A stretch of 64,000 nt of DNA, from contig NZ_BCVZ01000004.1 in assembly GCF_001592005.1 (NCBI RefSeq), positions 62,001 to 126,000 of the forward strand, read 5' to 3'. The stretch comes from Bacillus sonorensis NBRC 101234 = KCTC 13918. GTDB lineage: Bacteria > Bacillota > Bacilli > Bacillales > Bacillaceae. Every line of letters begins with the position of its first letter. The first letter of the stretch is position 1. The notes under the pieces were generated by a model. It searched no databases. It saw only the letters and a program-made list of their open reading frames with translations, and was not told where the DNA came from. Shown here one piece after another: positions 16,388 to 24,496 of the stretch. The translations under genes were made by a program, and so were the position numbers.

Positions 16388-17026
16388 TTGTACACGATTA
16401 AAGAAGAAATCGCCAATGCCATTACACACGGTCTTGGCGTCCTGCTGTCCATCCCTGCGATTGTATTTTTGGTGATTTTCGCGATCCGCTACGGTAATCC
16501 TGTCGACATCGTCAGCTTTTCCATTTTCGGCGCTTCAATGCTGTTTCTCTATATCAGTTCAACGCTCTTGCACAGCATACAGCATCAAAAAACGAAAGAT
16601 ATATTGGAAATTATTGACCACTCGGCTATTTATGTGTTGATCGCAGGTACTTATACTCCGCTTCTCCTCGGTCCGCTGAAAGGCACTCTCGGCTATACGA
16701 TGCTTGCGGTCATCTGGTGCCTTGCCCTTTGCGGCATCGTCTTTAAAATCTTTTTCGTCAAGCGCTTTATCGTCGTCAGCACACTGATGTATCTTTTAAT
16801 GGGCTGGATGGCGATCATTGCGATCAAACCGCTTTATACGGCTTTAACCGGTGAAGGTTTTGCCCTTCTCCTCTTAGGAGGAATTTTGTATTCCATCGGA
16901 ACAATCTTTTACTTATGGCGGAAAATTCCCTATCACCATGCTATTTGGCACACTTTTGTTCTCGCAGGGAGCGCATCTATGTTCTTCTGCATCCTCTTCT
17001 ACGTGGCGAAGGTGCCTTTTGTATAA
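16388..17026 (+). CDS. yplQ: Hemolysin III / PAQR-family membrane protein YplQ
   Basis: A 212-residue, seven-helix membrane protein of the hemolysin III (PAQR-related) family. The metal-site residues are visible: EEIANAITHGLG at the N-terminus, SSTLLHS in helix 2, DHSAIYVLIAG in helix 3, and HHAIWHTFV near the C-terminus (Ser, Asp and three His). PAQR relatives are zinc-dependent lipid hydrolases or receptors; hemolytic activity should not be assumed. Start is the TTG at 16388 behind AAAGGGTG. It probably shares the yplP transcript, ending at the terminator after 17026. Confidence 0.9.
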   Translation: MYTIKEEIANAITHGLGVLLSIPAIVFLVIFAIRYGNPVDIVSFSIFGASMLFLYISSTLLHSIQHQKTKDILEIIDHSAIYVLIAGTYTPLLLGPLKGTLGYTMLAVIWCLALCGIVFKIFFVKRFIVVSTLMYLLMGWMAIIAIKPLYTALTGEGFALLLLGGILYSIGTIFYLWRKIPYHHAIWHTFVLAGSASMFFCILFYVAKVPFV

Positions 17027-17030
17027 GCAA

Positions 17031-17065
17031 AAAAAACCCGGGCTTCTGATGAGCCCGGGTTTTTT
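17031..17065. terminator. Bidirectional terminator, yplQ / ypkP
   Basis: GC-rich stem AACCCGGGCT / AGCCCGGGTT with A run before and T run after, closing two convergent genes. Confidence 0.9.
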
Positions 17066-17078
17066 ACGGCTTCCGGCG

Positions 17079-17699
17079 CTATGCCCGAAGCCGCTTATTT
17101 TCAGGGAGGTAGGCACGATGAATCGTGAGATCAAGATCAGCGGGTTTCAGCCTTTTGAAAAACGAGCCTTTTTGCATGTCTTCGATACCGGATGTTTCAA
17201 TTGGAACAATAGGTACGCCGAGCCGGCTTGATAGTGATTCATAATCGATTCCGTCAGCCTCGGAAAGGATAAAGCTTTGGCCTTTACGGACGATTTCTTC
17301 GATTTGTTCAACGGCCGTATGTTCCCCGCCGTTTTTTTTGATGGCGCCCATTTTATTCAGCCATTGATGGACCAGCGGGTATCGAAATGCGCGGGGCTCC
17401 GCAAAAAAAGAAGGCGTTTTATCAAGATGGCCGAGCAAAACAGCCAAATCCGCAAGCTTAAGCTTCGGATGGACATAAAGCACGGGACCTTTCGGCGTTT
17501 TGCCGAATTGATGAATGGAAACGGTCGAACCGGTTAAACCGATGCACCCCCGCATGAATGACTTCGGCTTATCATACACAGCTTCCATCTGCTTGGCATA
17601 GGAAAGCCTCGGATCAAGCGTCTGCAGCTCATATAACAATTTGATGTGCTTTAAGAGCATATATACCGTATATATCACCAGAAAATAATAGCGAAACAT
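17079..17699 (-). CDS. ypkP: PlsC-like acyltransferase-fold protein YpkP with degenerate motifs
   Basis: A 206-residue membrane-associated protein with an N-terminal hydrophobic helix and the general shape of a 1-acylglycerol-3-phosphate acyltransferase. Motif IV GVPIVPIETSG (about 163) is present. However, the catalytic NHx4D box is replaced by VHPKLKLAD (His and Asp six residues apart), and the FPEGTRS box by LSEADGIDY. Either the chemistry differs or it no longer acylates. The ATG at 17699 is chosen because GGGGAGG lies six bases upstream. It follows dfrA with a 14-base gap, so they are one transcript. Confidence 0.75.
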   Translation of the reverse strand: MFRYYFLVIYTVYMLLKHIKLLYELQTLDPRLSYAKQMEAVYDKPKSFMRGCIGLTGSTVSIHQFGKTPKGPVLYVHPKLKLADLAVLLGHLDKTPSFFAEPRAFRYPLVHQWLNKMGAIKKNGGEHTAVEQIEEIVRKGQSFILSEADGIDYESLSSRLGVPIVPIETSGIEDMQKGSFFKRLKPADLDLTIHRAYLPENKRLRA

Positions 17700-17713
17700 A
17701 AACACCCTCCCCT

Positions 17714-18208
17714 CTATCCTTTTCTTTGATAAACGAGAAATTCGTAGTCATAGGGGTTTTTATCATCTTTCAAACCTTTTTGTCTTGAAACGATTTCCCA
17801 CTCATCTTCGTTGAATTCCGGGAAAAAGCGGTCCCCCTCAAATGCTTCATCAATTTTTGTCATATACAGCTTGTCCGCGTGAGGAAGCAGTTCTGTATAT
17901 AGTGTTGAACCGCCGATTACAAAACATTCTTCATCACTGCCTGTTGCAAACTGGACGACTTCTTCTGCAGAATGCAAAATGTCGCAGCCCGGAAAGTCCA
18001 GCTCTCGATTCGAAGTCACAACGATGTTTTTCCGGTTCGGCAAAGGCCTGCCGATTGATTCATATGTTTTTCTCCCCATGATGACGGCATGCCCGCTTGT
18101 GACGTTTTTAAAGTATTTCAAATCATTTGGCAAATGCCATGGTAAGTCGTTGTCCTTGCCGATCAGGCGGTTTTTGTCCATAGCAAAAATAAATGAGATC
18201 ATGCGCAT
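17714..18208 (-). CDS. dfrA: Dihydrofolate reductase
   Basis: Cytosolic NADPH-dependent reduction of dihydrofolate to tetrahydrofolate; about 164 aa, the usual size. Motifs: ISFIFAMDKNRLIGKDNDLPWHLP (first 25 residues) with the substrate-binding Asp of this class, GRKTYESIGRPLPNRKNIVV (NADPH site, around 45-64) and FVIGGSTLYTELLP (around 95-108). AGGAGG lies five bases before the ATG at 18208; the family-preferred start is the Met two codons later at 18202. In B. subtilis thyB precedes dfrA; here no thymidylate synthase is adjacent. Confidence 0.93.
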   Translation of the reverse strand: MRMISFIFAMDKNRLIGKDNDLPWHLPNDLKYFKNVTSGHAVIMGRKTYESIGRPLPNRKNIVVTSNRELDFPGCDILHSAEEVVQFATGSDEECFVIGGSTLYTELLPHADKLYMTKIDEAFEGDRFFPEFNEDEWEIVSRQKGLKDDKNPYDYEFLVYQRKG

Positions 18209-18323
18209 GACAGCCTCCTCTATATGTATTTCTCGTTTTTTATGGATGATCAAGATCCGCATCGTCCGGGGCAATTCAATGGGCCGATGTTGCTTCCCTG
18301 CGGGGCGTGTCGGCGTTAAGAGG

Positions 18324-18431
18324 CTAAGCTTCCTTGAGGTTGCGTCGGCTGATGGCAGCCTTGTCCTTGTTCCGCTTGTCTTTTTCCCGTTTTCTAACCA
18401 TATGACGGCATAAATCCCGATTTCGTTTCAT
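18324..18431 (-). CDS. Hypothetical 35-residue basic peptide upstream of dfrA
   Basis: A short frame of 35 codons, about 40 percent Lys/Arg (MKRNRDLCRHMVRKREKDKR at its start), with AAAAGG nine bases before its ATG. It fills the place between ypjQ and dfrA where B. subtilis has thyB. A sigma-A-like promoter (TTGTTG, 17 bases, TACACT) lies at 18449-18477, but its start site would fall inside the ribosome site, leaving almost no leader. It may be a real micro-protein or simply the dfrA leader. Not recognised. Confidence 0.4.
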   Translation of the reverse strand: MKRNRDLCRHMVRKREKDKRNKDKAAISRRNLKEA

Positions 18432-18448
18432 TTTTTTCATCCTTTTGT

Positions 18449-18477
18449 AGTGTATCTCGTTTGGCCTTTTGCAACAA
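18449..18477 (-). promoter_or_regulatory. Candidate sigma-A promoter for the dfrA unit
   Basis: Minus strand TTGTTG (18472-18477), 17-base spacer, TACACT (18449-18454). It sits just past the ypjQ terminator, so it plausibly drives the 35-residue frame, dfrA and ypkP. Confidence 0.55.
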
Positions 18478-18506
18478 GACATTTTTCAGAGGACGTCAAA
18501 ATAAAA

Positions 18507-18526
18507 AAACCGCCCTTCGGCGGTTT
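18507..18526 (-). terminator. Terminator after ypjQ
   Basis: AAACCGCC-GAAG-GGCGGTTT followed by a T run on the minus strand, immediately after the ypjQ stop. Confidence 0.88.
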
Positions 18527-18527
18527 C

Positions 18528-19073
18528 TCAGCTTCCCTGCACGCTCGGATGTTCGGTTTTCTCTTCCTGCTCTTCATCCTGCTGATTCTGGTGCGTGTGG
18601 GCGATGCGGCTTGCCGCTGCTGCGGCCAGCGCAGCCACGATATCATCAAGGAATGTATGGACCTCTCCCTCGGGACAATCATCAAGCTCTTTAATGATCC
18701 CGAATTTTTCTTTGTCCAGATATCCAAAGTTGGTAAGGCCGATTGACCCGTATACATTTACGATGGAAAGAGGGATGATTTCATCTATTCCGAAAAGCGG
18801 CTCATCCGTTTCAACCAAATATTGAAGCGGCTCAGGCAGGAGTTTTTTTTCTGCAAGCTGGTCGAGCGCTATGCCCGTTAAAACGGCATGGATGATTTCC
18901 CTTTTATTTAAAACTTTTTCCACATTATCAATACAAACGCTCAAAGGCAGGTCAGGATGATATTTCTCCTGCAGTTTTTGAACGATGAGCGCGATATCTT
19001 CAATGGCTACGCCGCGTTCATTGAGCATGTTTTTTGTCAAATGCACCATTTCGTTCATCGTATATTTTTTCAT
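18528..19073 (-). CDS. ypjQ: Phosphatidylglycerophosphatase A-like protein YpjQ
   Basis: About 181 residues, related to the PgpA (phosphatidylglycerophosphatase A) family by the segments GVAIEDIA, VLTGIALDQLAEK and TFLDDIVAALAAAAASRIAH. Unlike enteric PgpA it has few hydrophobic helices, and it ends in an acidic/Gln tail, so a soluble form of the fold. AAAGGAGAT stands upstream; both a TTG at 19079 and the ATG at 19073 are possible starts. It follows ypjP with a short gap in one unit ended at 18507. Enzymatic role in phospholipid synthesis is inferred from family only. Confidence 0.75.
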   Translation of the reverse strand: MKKYTMNEMVHLTKNMLNERGVAIEDIALIVQKLQEKYHPDLPLSVCIDNVEKVLNKREIIHAVLTGIALDQLAEKKLLPEPLQYLVETDEPLFGIDEIIPLSIVNVYGSIGLTNFGYLDKEKFGIIKELDDCPEGEVHTFLDDIVAALAAAAASRIAHTHQNQQDEEQEEKTEHPSVQGS

Positions 19074-19089
19074 CTGCAATCAATCTCCT

Positions 19090-19695
19090 TTAATGACTCA
19101 TCCAATTGGGCGGTGTATTGCGGTCCCAATAAATGCTTCCGAGATCATGGTGTTTTTGAAAGCCGTCTTCTGCACTGTGATAATGAAAATTAAACCAGTA
19201 GCCTTGTTGCGGCGGCTGGTCCCTTCGAACATGAAACCGCAAAACATCCTCGCCCGTTTTCCGGTTGTATACGTGGAAGATTTTTTCCGATTTTCCCGGC
19301 GTCGGCTGTTTGGAAATGACGAGGTCCTGGTATGCTTCATCATCTTTCAGCGTCATCAGATGGCTGACGATCGCCTCTTCGATCTTCGGCAGAACTTCTT
19401 CTCTGTATTCGTCTTCAATGACAGGCGATATTCTGTTCCCGAACTTGGCAAAAGACTGGTCTTCCGCCTTATTCAGCAGTTCCTCCGTGTAGGCGTCAAA
19501 GGAGGAGGGCTTGGGAGCCTGTTCCCCGTCAGCCAGGGATTCTTCCCGGTTTTCATAGACAGCCGTATATCCCGTCTCCTTGATATTCTGGTGCTCTGAC
19601 GGCTTGTCCGCCATCAAAGCGGCGGGAGGAGATACAAGGCCGAACGTCGCAATTGTAAATAAGGCAACAAGAGCTTTTCTCATCCACATCTTCAT
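19090..19695 (-). CDS. ypjP: Secreted protein YpjP
   Basis: A 201-residue exported protein: basic MKMWMRK, hydrophobic core ALVALFTIATFGLVSPPAALMA, with a signal-peptidase type site after ALMA. The mature part is acidic and ends in a conserved-looking WFNFHYHSAEDGFQKHHDL stretch rich in aromatic and His residues. RBS AGAAGGGAAC lies about a dozen bases before the ATG at 19695. First gene of ypjP-ypjQ. No function is known. Confidence 0.8.
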   Translation of the reverse strand: MKMWMRKALVALFTIATFGLVSPPAALMADKPSEHQNIKETGYTAVYENREESLADGEQAPKPSSFDAYTEELLNKAEDQSFAKFGNRISPVIEDEYREEVLPKIEEAIVSHLMTLKDDEAYQDLVISKQPTPGKSEKIFHVYNRKTGEDVLRFHVRRDQPPQQGYWFNFHYHSAEDGFQKHHDLGSIYWDRNTPPNWMSH

Positions 19696-19863
19696 AACCG
19701 ATTAAGTTCCCTTCTGACAACATTGTTTTCTCTTATTCTATCATAAGTTGAATATTCAGTCATTCAAAACATATTGGGCACATTAGGGCAAAAGCGGCTT
19801 TTCTTTTGTTATTAAAACGTTTACAATCAAAGGAGAAAATTCCAAAATCGGGAGTGATCTTCA

Positions 19864-19938
19864 ATGGTAGAAGGACTTTTCATCACAGCTTCTTTCATTA
19901 CCCTCGCTTACTTTATCATCATGGAAATCGCAGATTAA
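19864..19938 (+). CDS. 24-residue single-helix membrane peptide
   Basis: A short frame (MVEGLFITASFITLAYFIIM, then EIAD) predicting one transmembrane helix with acidic ends. A good ribosome site, GGGAGTGAT, lies five bases upstream, and a terminator with a T run begins right after the stop. Such a start-helix-terminator unit, alone between divergent ypjP and ypiP, looks like a genuine micro-protein gene. Not recognised; no function can be inferred. Confidence 0.6.
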   Translation: MVEGLFITASFITLAYFIIMEIAD

Positions 19939-19940
19939 AA

Positions 19941-19970
19941 AACCCAGGGGCCTGCACCCTTGGGTTATTT
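19941..19970. terminator. Terminator between the 24-residue ORF and ypiP
   Basis: AACCCAGGG ... CCCTTGGGTT with A-rich and T-rich flanks; overlaps the ypiP stop codon and can act on both strands. Confidence 0.8.
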
Positions 19971-20741
19971 TTCCGGTTTCAAAACACCGTAATGAAAAAG
20001 AGCGGTTTTCCGCCGTTTGACATCAAAGCCGTATGCCGCAAATCGGGGGCTTTTCCAATGGTCTTTAAGGACAACTCTTTTTCTCGCCACGCGAAGAGCC
20101 TCCTCTAAACATCCAGAAAGCTCAAAGTTCCCGAACGCCCATTTTCTTAAAGGGGCGATGCCGTCAGATTCTTGAATCCCTTCATCAAACATGGGATCGA
20201 AGTAGACGACATCAGCTGAATCGTCATCAAGCCGGCTAAGGTATTCAAAGCTGTCGCCCGGGCGGACGCTGATTCTTTTCATCGCCTGATTCAAAACAGG
20301 GAGATCGGTCTCCCACGCCTGAAGCCCGGCCTCTACAAGGAATGCCAAAAGCGGGCTTTTTTCAATTCCGAGAACCGTTCCCCGCTCCCCGGCGGCCAAA
20401 CTCGCAATGATTGAGTCCGCCCCGAGGCCGAGCGTGCCGTCGATTACCTGATCTCCAGGCTGTATGTGAGCCGCTTCGACAAACGGATCTGCCTCCCCCT
20501 TTAAAAACCGCTTGGCACGGAACATGGCCGAGTTTGGGTGGAAGAAAAACTTTTCCCCTTCCGAGTGATAAAGCTCAAAGCGCTCTTTTCCGACCACAAG
20601 GACTTCATCCTGCTCCGTTTCCATGATTTGATATATCGGTCTTTTCCTCCGCTCGGAAAATTTGGCACCGAGCGTCCGGCTGATGTTCTTTGCCGTTAAT
20701 ATAGTGTCTTCTGCCGGTCTGTAGCTTGTCGTCACAATCAT
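19965..20741 (-). CDS. ypiP: RsmJ-like class I methyltransferase YpiP
   Basis: A 258-residue SAM-dependent methyltransferase. The SAM-binding motif I reads VIDGTLGLGADS (about 95-106), motif II GIEKSPL, and the catalytic-side motif IV is YFDPMFDEG (about 176). The DxTLGLGxD and DPMF combination is that of the RsmJ family, which methylates guanine N2 in 16S rRNA, so rRNA is the likely substrate. ATG at 20741 follows CGGAG. Downstream of brxA on the same strand, separated by a small hairpin. Confidence 0.8.
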   Translation of the reverse strand: MIVTTSYRPAEDTILTAKNISRTLGAKFSERRKRPIYQIMETEQDEVLVVGKERFELYHSEGEKFFFHPNSAMFRAKRFLKGEADPFVEAAHIQPGDQVIDGTLGLGADSIIASLAAGERGTVLGIEKSPLLAFLVEAGLQAWETDLPVLNQAMKRISVRPGDSFEYLSRLDDDSADVVYFDPMFDEGIQESDGIAPLRKWAFGNFELSGCLEEALRVARKRVVLKDHWKSPRFAAYGFDVKRRKTALFHYGVLKPEK

Positions 20742-20760
20742 GTTTTTCTCCGTAAAAAAT

Positions 20761-20777
20761 GCCCTGAAAAAAAGGGC
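20761..20777 (-). terminator. Weak terminator after brxA
   Basis: GCCCT / AGGGC stem with a 7-base loop, then ATTTTTTAC on the minus strand; short, so readthrough into ypiP is possible. Confidence 0.55.
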
Positions 20778-20780
20778 GTG

Positions 20781-21215
20781 TTAGCAGTGTTTTTCAAAAG
20801 CGTCTGTGATGTTTTTCATAATTTCCGTCATTTCACGGCCTTCGATTTCTTCACGCGGAATAAAATGAACGACCTCTTTTCCTTTCAGTAAAGCCATGGA
20901 AGGAGAAGAAGGCTCCAGGCCTTTAAAGTATTCCCTCATCTTTGCGGTCGCTTCACGGTCCTGTCCGGCAAACACTGTCACGGTCTGATCAGGTCCGTTC
21001 TCGCTTCCGGAGACTGCCTGAACGGCGGCTGGTCTTGCCAATCCGGCTGCACACCCGCACACTGAATTGACGACGACAAACGTCGTGCCCTCGGCAGCTT
21101 CCATGAAATTCTCAACTTCCTCTTCAGTCGTTAACTCTTTAAACCCGGCCTGCGCCAATTCCTGACGCATAGGAGCAACGAGCTGGCGCATGTATTCTTC
21201 ATAAGCTGTTGACAT
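20781..21215 (-). CDS. brxA: Bacilliredoxin BrxA (YphP)
   Basis: A 144-residue thioredoxin-fold protein with the hallmark CGC motif (VNSVCGCAAGLARP, Cys about 53 and 55) in place of CxxC. Bacilliredoxins remove bacillithiol from bacillithiolated proteins; the first Cys attacks the mixed disulfide. Length and sequence match YphP of B. subtilis. Start ATG 21215; its ribosome site AGAGGGGGC lies in the 3' arm of a hairpin (see separate entry). It is downstream of ilvD on the same strand. Confidence 0.93.
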   Translation of the reverse strand: MSTAYEEYMRQLVAPMRQELAQAGFKELTTEEEVENFMEAAEGTTFVVVNSVCGCAAGLARPAAVQAVSGSENGPDQTVTVFAGQDREATAKMREYFKGLEPSSPSMALLKGKEVVHFIPREEIEGREMTEIMKNITDAFEKHC

Positions 21216-21221
21216 ATAAAA

Positions 21222-21272
21222 GCCCCCTCTATAAACCTTAACTACTGATGTAAAGGATACTACAGAGGGGGC
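21222..21272 (-). promoter_or_regulatory. Hairpin between ilvD and brxA that includes the brxA Shine-Dalgarno
   Basis: GCCCCCTCT (minus strand, 21272-21264) pairs perfectly with AGAGGGGGC (21230-21222). The latter is also the brxA ribosome site, six bases before its ATG, and is followed by TTTTAT. The structure could end ilvD transcripts, or hide the brxA ribosome site in readthrough mRNA so that BrxA is made only from its own shorter transcript. The pairing is seen; the effect is inferred. Confidence 0.6.
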
Positions 21273-21302
21273 CGAATTTCAAACATCCAAAAGTAAAAAA
21301 CG

Positions 21303-22979
21303 TCAGATCTTCATGATTCCGCCTGTGTTGGCTGAAGTGACAAGCTTTGAATAGCGGGCGAGATACCCTGTTTTCACTTTAGGCTCAAAGCCCGGCCAGT
21401 TCGCTTTTCTTTTTTCCCATTCTTCATCGGAAATCTCAATATTCAAGATTCGTTTTTCGATATCGACCACGATATGGTCGCCGTTTTCTACAAATGCAAG
21501 AGGTCCGCCTTCAGCGGCTTCCGGCGATACATGACCGATTGAAAGTCCGCGTGATGCCCCGGAAAAACGGCCGTCTGTAATTAATGCCACCTTCGGTCCG
21601 AGTCCCATACCGACGATCTGGGAAGTCGGAGCCAGCATTTCAGGCATTCCTGGTCCGCCTTTAGGGCCTTCATACCGGATGATGACGACGTCTCCCGCTT
21701 TCACTTTCCGGTTGATGATGCCGTCGAGCGCCTCCTCCTGAGAATCGAAGACGACAGCAGGTCCTTCATGGCGGGTAATGCCGTCCTGGACGCCGCCAGT
21801 TTTGATGATCGCCCCGTCCGGCGCCAAATTGCCGAATAGCACAGCAAGCCCGCCTTGCTCTGAAAACGGCTTGTCAATCGGATGAATGACATCGTAATCC
21901 TTTACATCGCACCCCGCAATATTTTCGCCAAGCGTTTTTCCTGTTACAGTCAACGTATCCAAATGCAGGGCGCCTTCTTTTTTGGATAGCTCGTTTAGGA
22001 CCGCAGATACCCCGCCTGCTTCATGCAAATCTTCGATGAACACATCTGATGCAGGCGCAAGCTTTGATAAATGAGGAACTCTCGCGGCAACCTCATTAAT
22101 CCGCTCAAGCGAATAATCAACACCCGCTTCATTGGCGATTGCCAGTGTATGAAGGATCGTATTCGTCGATCCGCCGAGCGCCATGTCTAAGGCGAACGCG
22201 TTGTCAATCGCCTTTTCCGTCACGATGTCACGCGGTTTTAGATCTGATTTGATCAGCTCCATCAGCTGGCGCGCCGATTGTTTGGCGAATTCCTTTCGTT
22301 CCGGCGCCGTCGCCAAAATCGTTCCGTTGCCCGGGAGCGCGATGCCGAGCGCTTCGGATAGACAGTTCATCGAGTTGGCTGTGAACATGCCGGAACATGA
22401 TCCGCAGGTTGGGCAGCCAAACTGTTCAAGCTCCTGCAATCCTTTTTCATCAATTTTGCCAGATTGATAGGCGCCTACGCCTTCAAAAACAGAGGAAAGC
22501 GAGATTTTGCGCCCGTCACTCGTCCTTCCCGCAGCCATCGGACCCCCGCTGACAAAAACGGTCGGAATATTGATCCTCATTGCCGCCATGATCATCCCCG
22601 GCGTGATTTTGTCACAGTTCGGAATACAAACCATCCCGTCAAACCAGTGAGCGGAAACGACCGTCTCCACGGAGTCCGCGATGATTTCTCGGCTCGGAAG
22701 GGAGTACCTCATTCCGATATGCCCCATTGCAATACCGTCGTCGACACCGATTGTATTAAATTCAAACGGCACTCCGCCGGCTTCCCTGATCGCCTCTTTG
22801 ACGATTTTTCCAAACTCCTGCAAATGGACATGACCGGGGACGATGTCAATATATGAGTTGCAAACGGCGATAAACGGTTTGCCGAAGTCCTCTTCCTTTA
22901 CCCCTGCCGCCCTCAGCAGACTGCGGTGCGGCGCTCTGTCGATCCCTTTTTTAATCATGTCACTGCGTAAACCTGTCAT
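21303..22979 (-). CDS. ilvD: Dihydroxyacid dehydratase
   Basis: Fe-S dehydratase making 2-keto acids for valine and isoleucine (558 aa, the standard length). The cluster ligands are seen in [11 protein letters not shown] (about 50), [13 protein letters not shown] (about 120) and [16 protein letters not shown] (about 190). The C-terminus has [23 protein letters not shown] at 22979 has GGAGGATCATC just before it. A CodY-like box and a sigma-A promoter lie upstream. It supplies the same pathway as ilvA at 13.9 kb, although the two are in separate transcription units. Confidence 0.97.
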   Translation of the reverse strand: MTGLRSDMIKKGIDRAPHRSLLRAAGVKEEDFGKPFIAVCNSYIDIVPGHVHLQEFGKIVKEAIREAGGVPFEFNTIGVDDGIAMGHIGMRYSLPSREIIADSVETVVSAHWFDGMVCIPNCDKITPGMIMAAMRINIPTVFVSGGPMAAGRTSDGRKISLSSVFEGVGAYQSGKIDEKGLQELEQFGCPTCGSCSGMFTANSMNCLSEALGIALPGNGTILATAPERKEFAKQSARQLMELIKSDLKPRDIVTEKAIDNAFALDMALGGSTNTILHTLAIANEAGVDYSLERINEVAARVPHLSKLAPASDVFIEDLHEAGGVSAVLNELSKKEGALHLDTLTVTGKTLGENIAGCDVKDYDVIHPIDKPFSEQGGLAVLFGNLAPDGAIIKTGGVQDGITRHEGPAVVFDSQEEALDGIINRKVKAGDVVIIRYEGPKGGPGMPEMLAPTSQIVGMGLGPKVALITDGRFSGASRGLSIGHVSPEAAEGGPLAFVENGDHIVVDIEKRILNIEISDEEWEKRKANWPGFEPKVKTGYLARYSKLVTSANTGGIMKI

Positions 22980-23307
22980 GATGATCCTCCTAAAATATCT
23001 TCGTTTTTATATTCTGTATTTTTAGAATATTCGTTTTGCAATACTTCTTATTACGGATTTTCAAGCTGATGGCTGTTTTGCTTTTCAATCTGAAAATCGC
23101 TCCCCATTCTATCAGAACCTCCACATTCCACTTGATTGGTACCTACTATATATATTTTCAGGCTTTTTTTCAACAATATTCGAAATATTTTTATAGAAAA
23201 AGTGATATTTTATGACAGGACACGCGATGGTGTTGAAATTGTTTGGTAGCGGATGGAACGGTCTTGATTTCTGACTGAAAAACAAAAGGCGCTGGATTCA
23301 GCGCCTT
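22980..23307 (-). promoter_or_regulatory. ilvD promoter region with CodY-like box
   Basis: Minus strand TTGCAA (23036-23041), 17-base spacer and TACAGA (23013-23018) form a plausible sigma-A promoter. Inside the spacer, AATATTCTAAAAATA (23017-23031) matches the CodY consensus AATTTTCWGAAAATT at 12 of 15 positions. CodY control of ilvD is known in B. subtilis. The remainder to 23280 is A+T-rich with no frame or structure I can support. Confidence 0.55.
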
Positions 23308-23309
23308 TT
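23284..23309 (-). terminator. Terminator after ypgR
   Basis: Perfect stem AAAAGGCGCTG / CAGCGCCTTTT, loop of four, then GTTTTTC on the minus strand; the 5' arm contains the last base pair of the ypgR stop. Confidence 0.88.
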
Positions 23310-24447
23310 ACCGATTTTCTTTTTTGCGGCTTTCCGTCATTTGCTTCCAGACGGATCCTTTTGCTTCTTCTCCATGTTCAATCCGTTCAATTGCCATTTT
23401 GATTTGAAGGCTGACTTCAAATTCCGGATCGTTTTCAGCCTCTTTCAACGCAGAAAGCGCGCTTTCGTCACCGACCTCATATAAAAACATCGCCGCTCTC
23501 CAGCGGACGAGCTTGCTCGGGTCCTTCAGCGCCTTTATCATCGCGGGGATGGCATCCGGATTTCCGATGTCAGAGAGGCAGTCGCCGGCCGTCCTTCTTA
23601 CCGTAATGGTTTTGTCCTCAAGCGCCCGGTATAAAAGCGGGAGGACCTCAGGTGTTTCGATCATGCCCAAATAAACGACGGCCAGCCTTCTGATCGATGT
23701 TTTCGGATCATTGAGCGCTTTTTCAAGCACCGGAATGTCCTCTTCCTCCGGATCCATTTGCTCAAGGTGGGCATAGCGTTTTTGCCAATCTTCATCCTCC
23801 AGCATCTCAAGTGTGACTTTGTAAGATTTTCTTTGGACGGCTTGTTTTTCGGTTCCTTTGTCCTGAGATGCGGCGGATTCCGTTAATTTCCGGAGACGCT
23901 CCTCATCATAGGCTGCCTGGAGTTCTTCCGTTACTTCACGGCCGATTTCTGAAAAGTCGCCGAATCTGACGCCCTGTTCCTTCCATGCGCGCTCAAGCAC
24001 GACATTGGATGAAGCCGTTTTCAGCTTTAAGATCGCCTCCTGAAACCGCTCCGGCAGTCCAAACCGCTCTTCGCGCTCGCCGTCAGTCAGTTTGACCTGC
24101 ATCGGTATGCCGCTGAACATTTGCACGAATACTTTGACCTCGCCAAACGACTCTTTTTCCTCTGAAGCTCCGCCGTTTGCTTCGGTTTCATCCATCCCGA
24201 AGGCGGAACGAACCGCCGGCAGGATATCCTTCCAGTCAAACCTGGCATTTCGCTCCACAGCTAAAAAGTCTGCTACATGGTAGACCCCTTTTACACCATC
24301 TATATTTAACACCTGCTGAATGACAGGCGGTGCCCCTTCCGCCTGGCCTTTTTTGTAATTATTGCTTTTCCCGCCCGGCAGCTCCTCGGTTAAAATGACC
24401 TTCATTGTATTTGGACTCGGTGTCGGTTCTATCGATTTAATCTTCAT
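23308..24447 (-). CDS. ypgR: Nfu-N plus HEAT-repeat protein YpgR (CvfC-like)
   Basis: A 379-residue cytosolic scaffold. Residues 1-90 form an Nfu/NifU N-type domain, with IEPTPSPNTMKVILTE at the start and GVKGVYHVADFLAVER. After a linker, residues about 225-370 hold several HEAT/PBS-lyase repeats (PVLEKALNDPKTSIRRLAV, LPLLYRALEDKTITVRRTA, PAMIKALKDPSKLVRWRAA). This arrangement is that of staphylococcal conserved virulence factor C. ATG at 24447. It is next to ypgQ on the same strand. Role not established; protein-protein adaptor or Fe-S linked work is possible. Confidence 0.85.
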   Translation of the reverse strand: MKIKSIEPTPSPNTMKVILTEELPGGKSNNYKKGQAEGAPPVIQQVLNIDGVKGVYHVADFLAVERNARFDWKDILPAVRSAFGMDETEANGGASEEKESFGEVKVFVQMFSGIPMQVKLTDGEREERFGLPERFQEAILKLKTASSNVVLERAWKEQGVRFGDFSEIGREVTEELQAAYDEERLRKLTESAASQDKGTEKQAVQRKSYKVTLEMLEDEDWQKRYAHLEQMDPEEEDIPVLEKALNDPKTSIRRLAVVYLGMIETPEVLPLLYRALEDKTITVRRTAGDCLSDIGNPDAIPAMIKALKDPSKLVRWRAAMFLYEVGDESALSALKEAENDPEFEVSLQIKMAIERIEHGEEAKGSVWKQMTESRKKENR

Positions 24448-24496
24448 CAGTTGTCCCCCTCTGTTAAAAGATCCGGGTCTTATTCTACCATAACCG

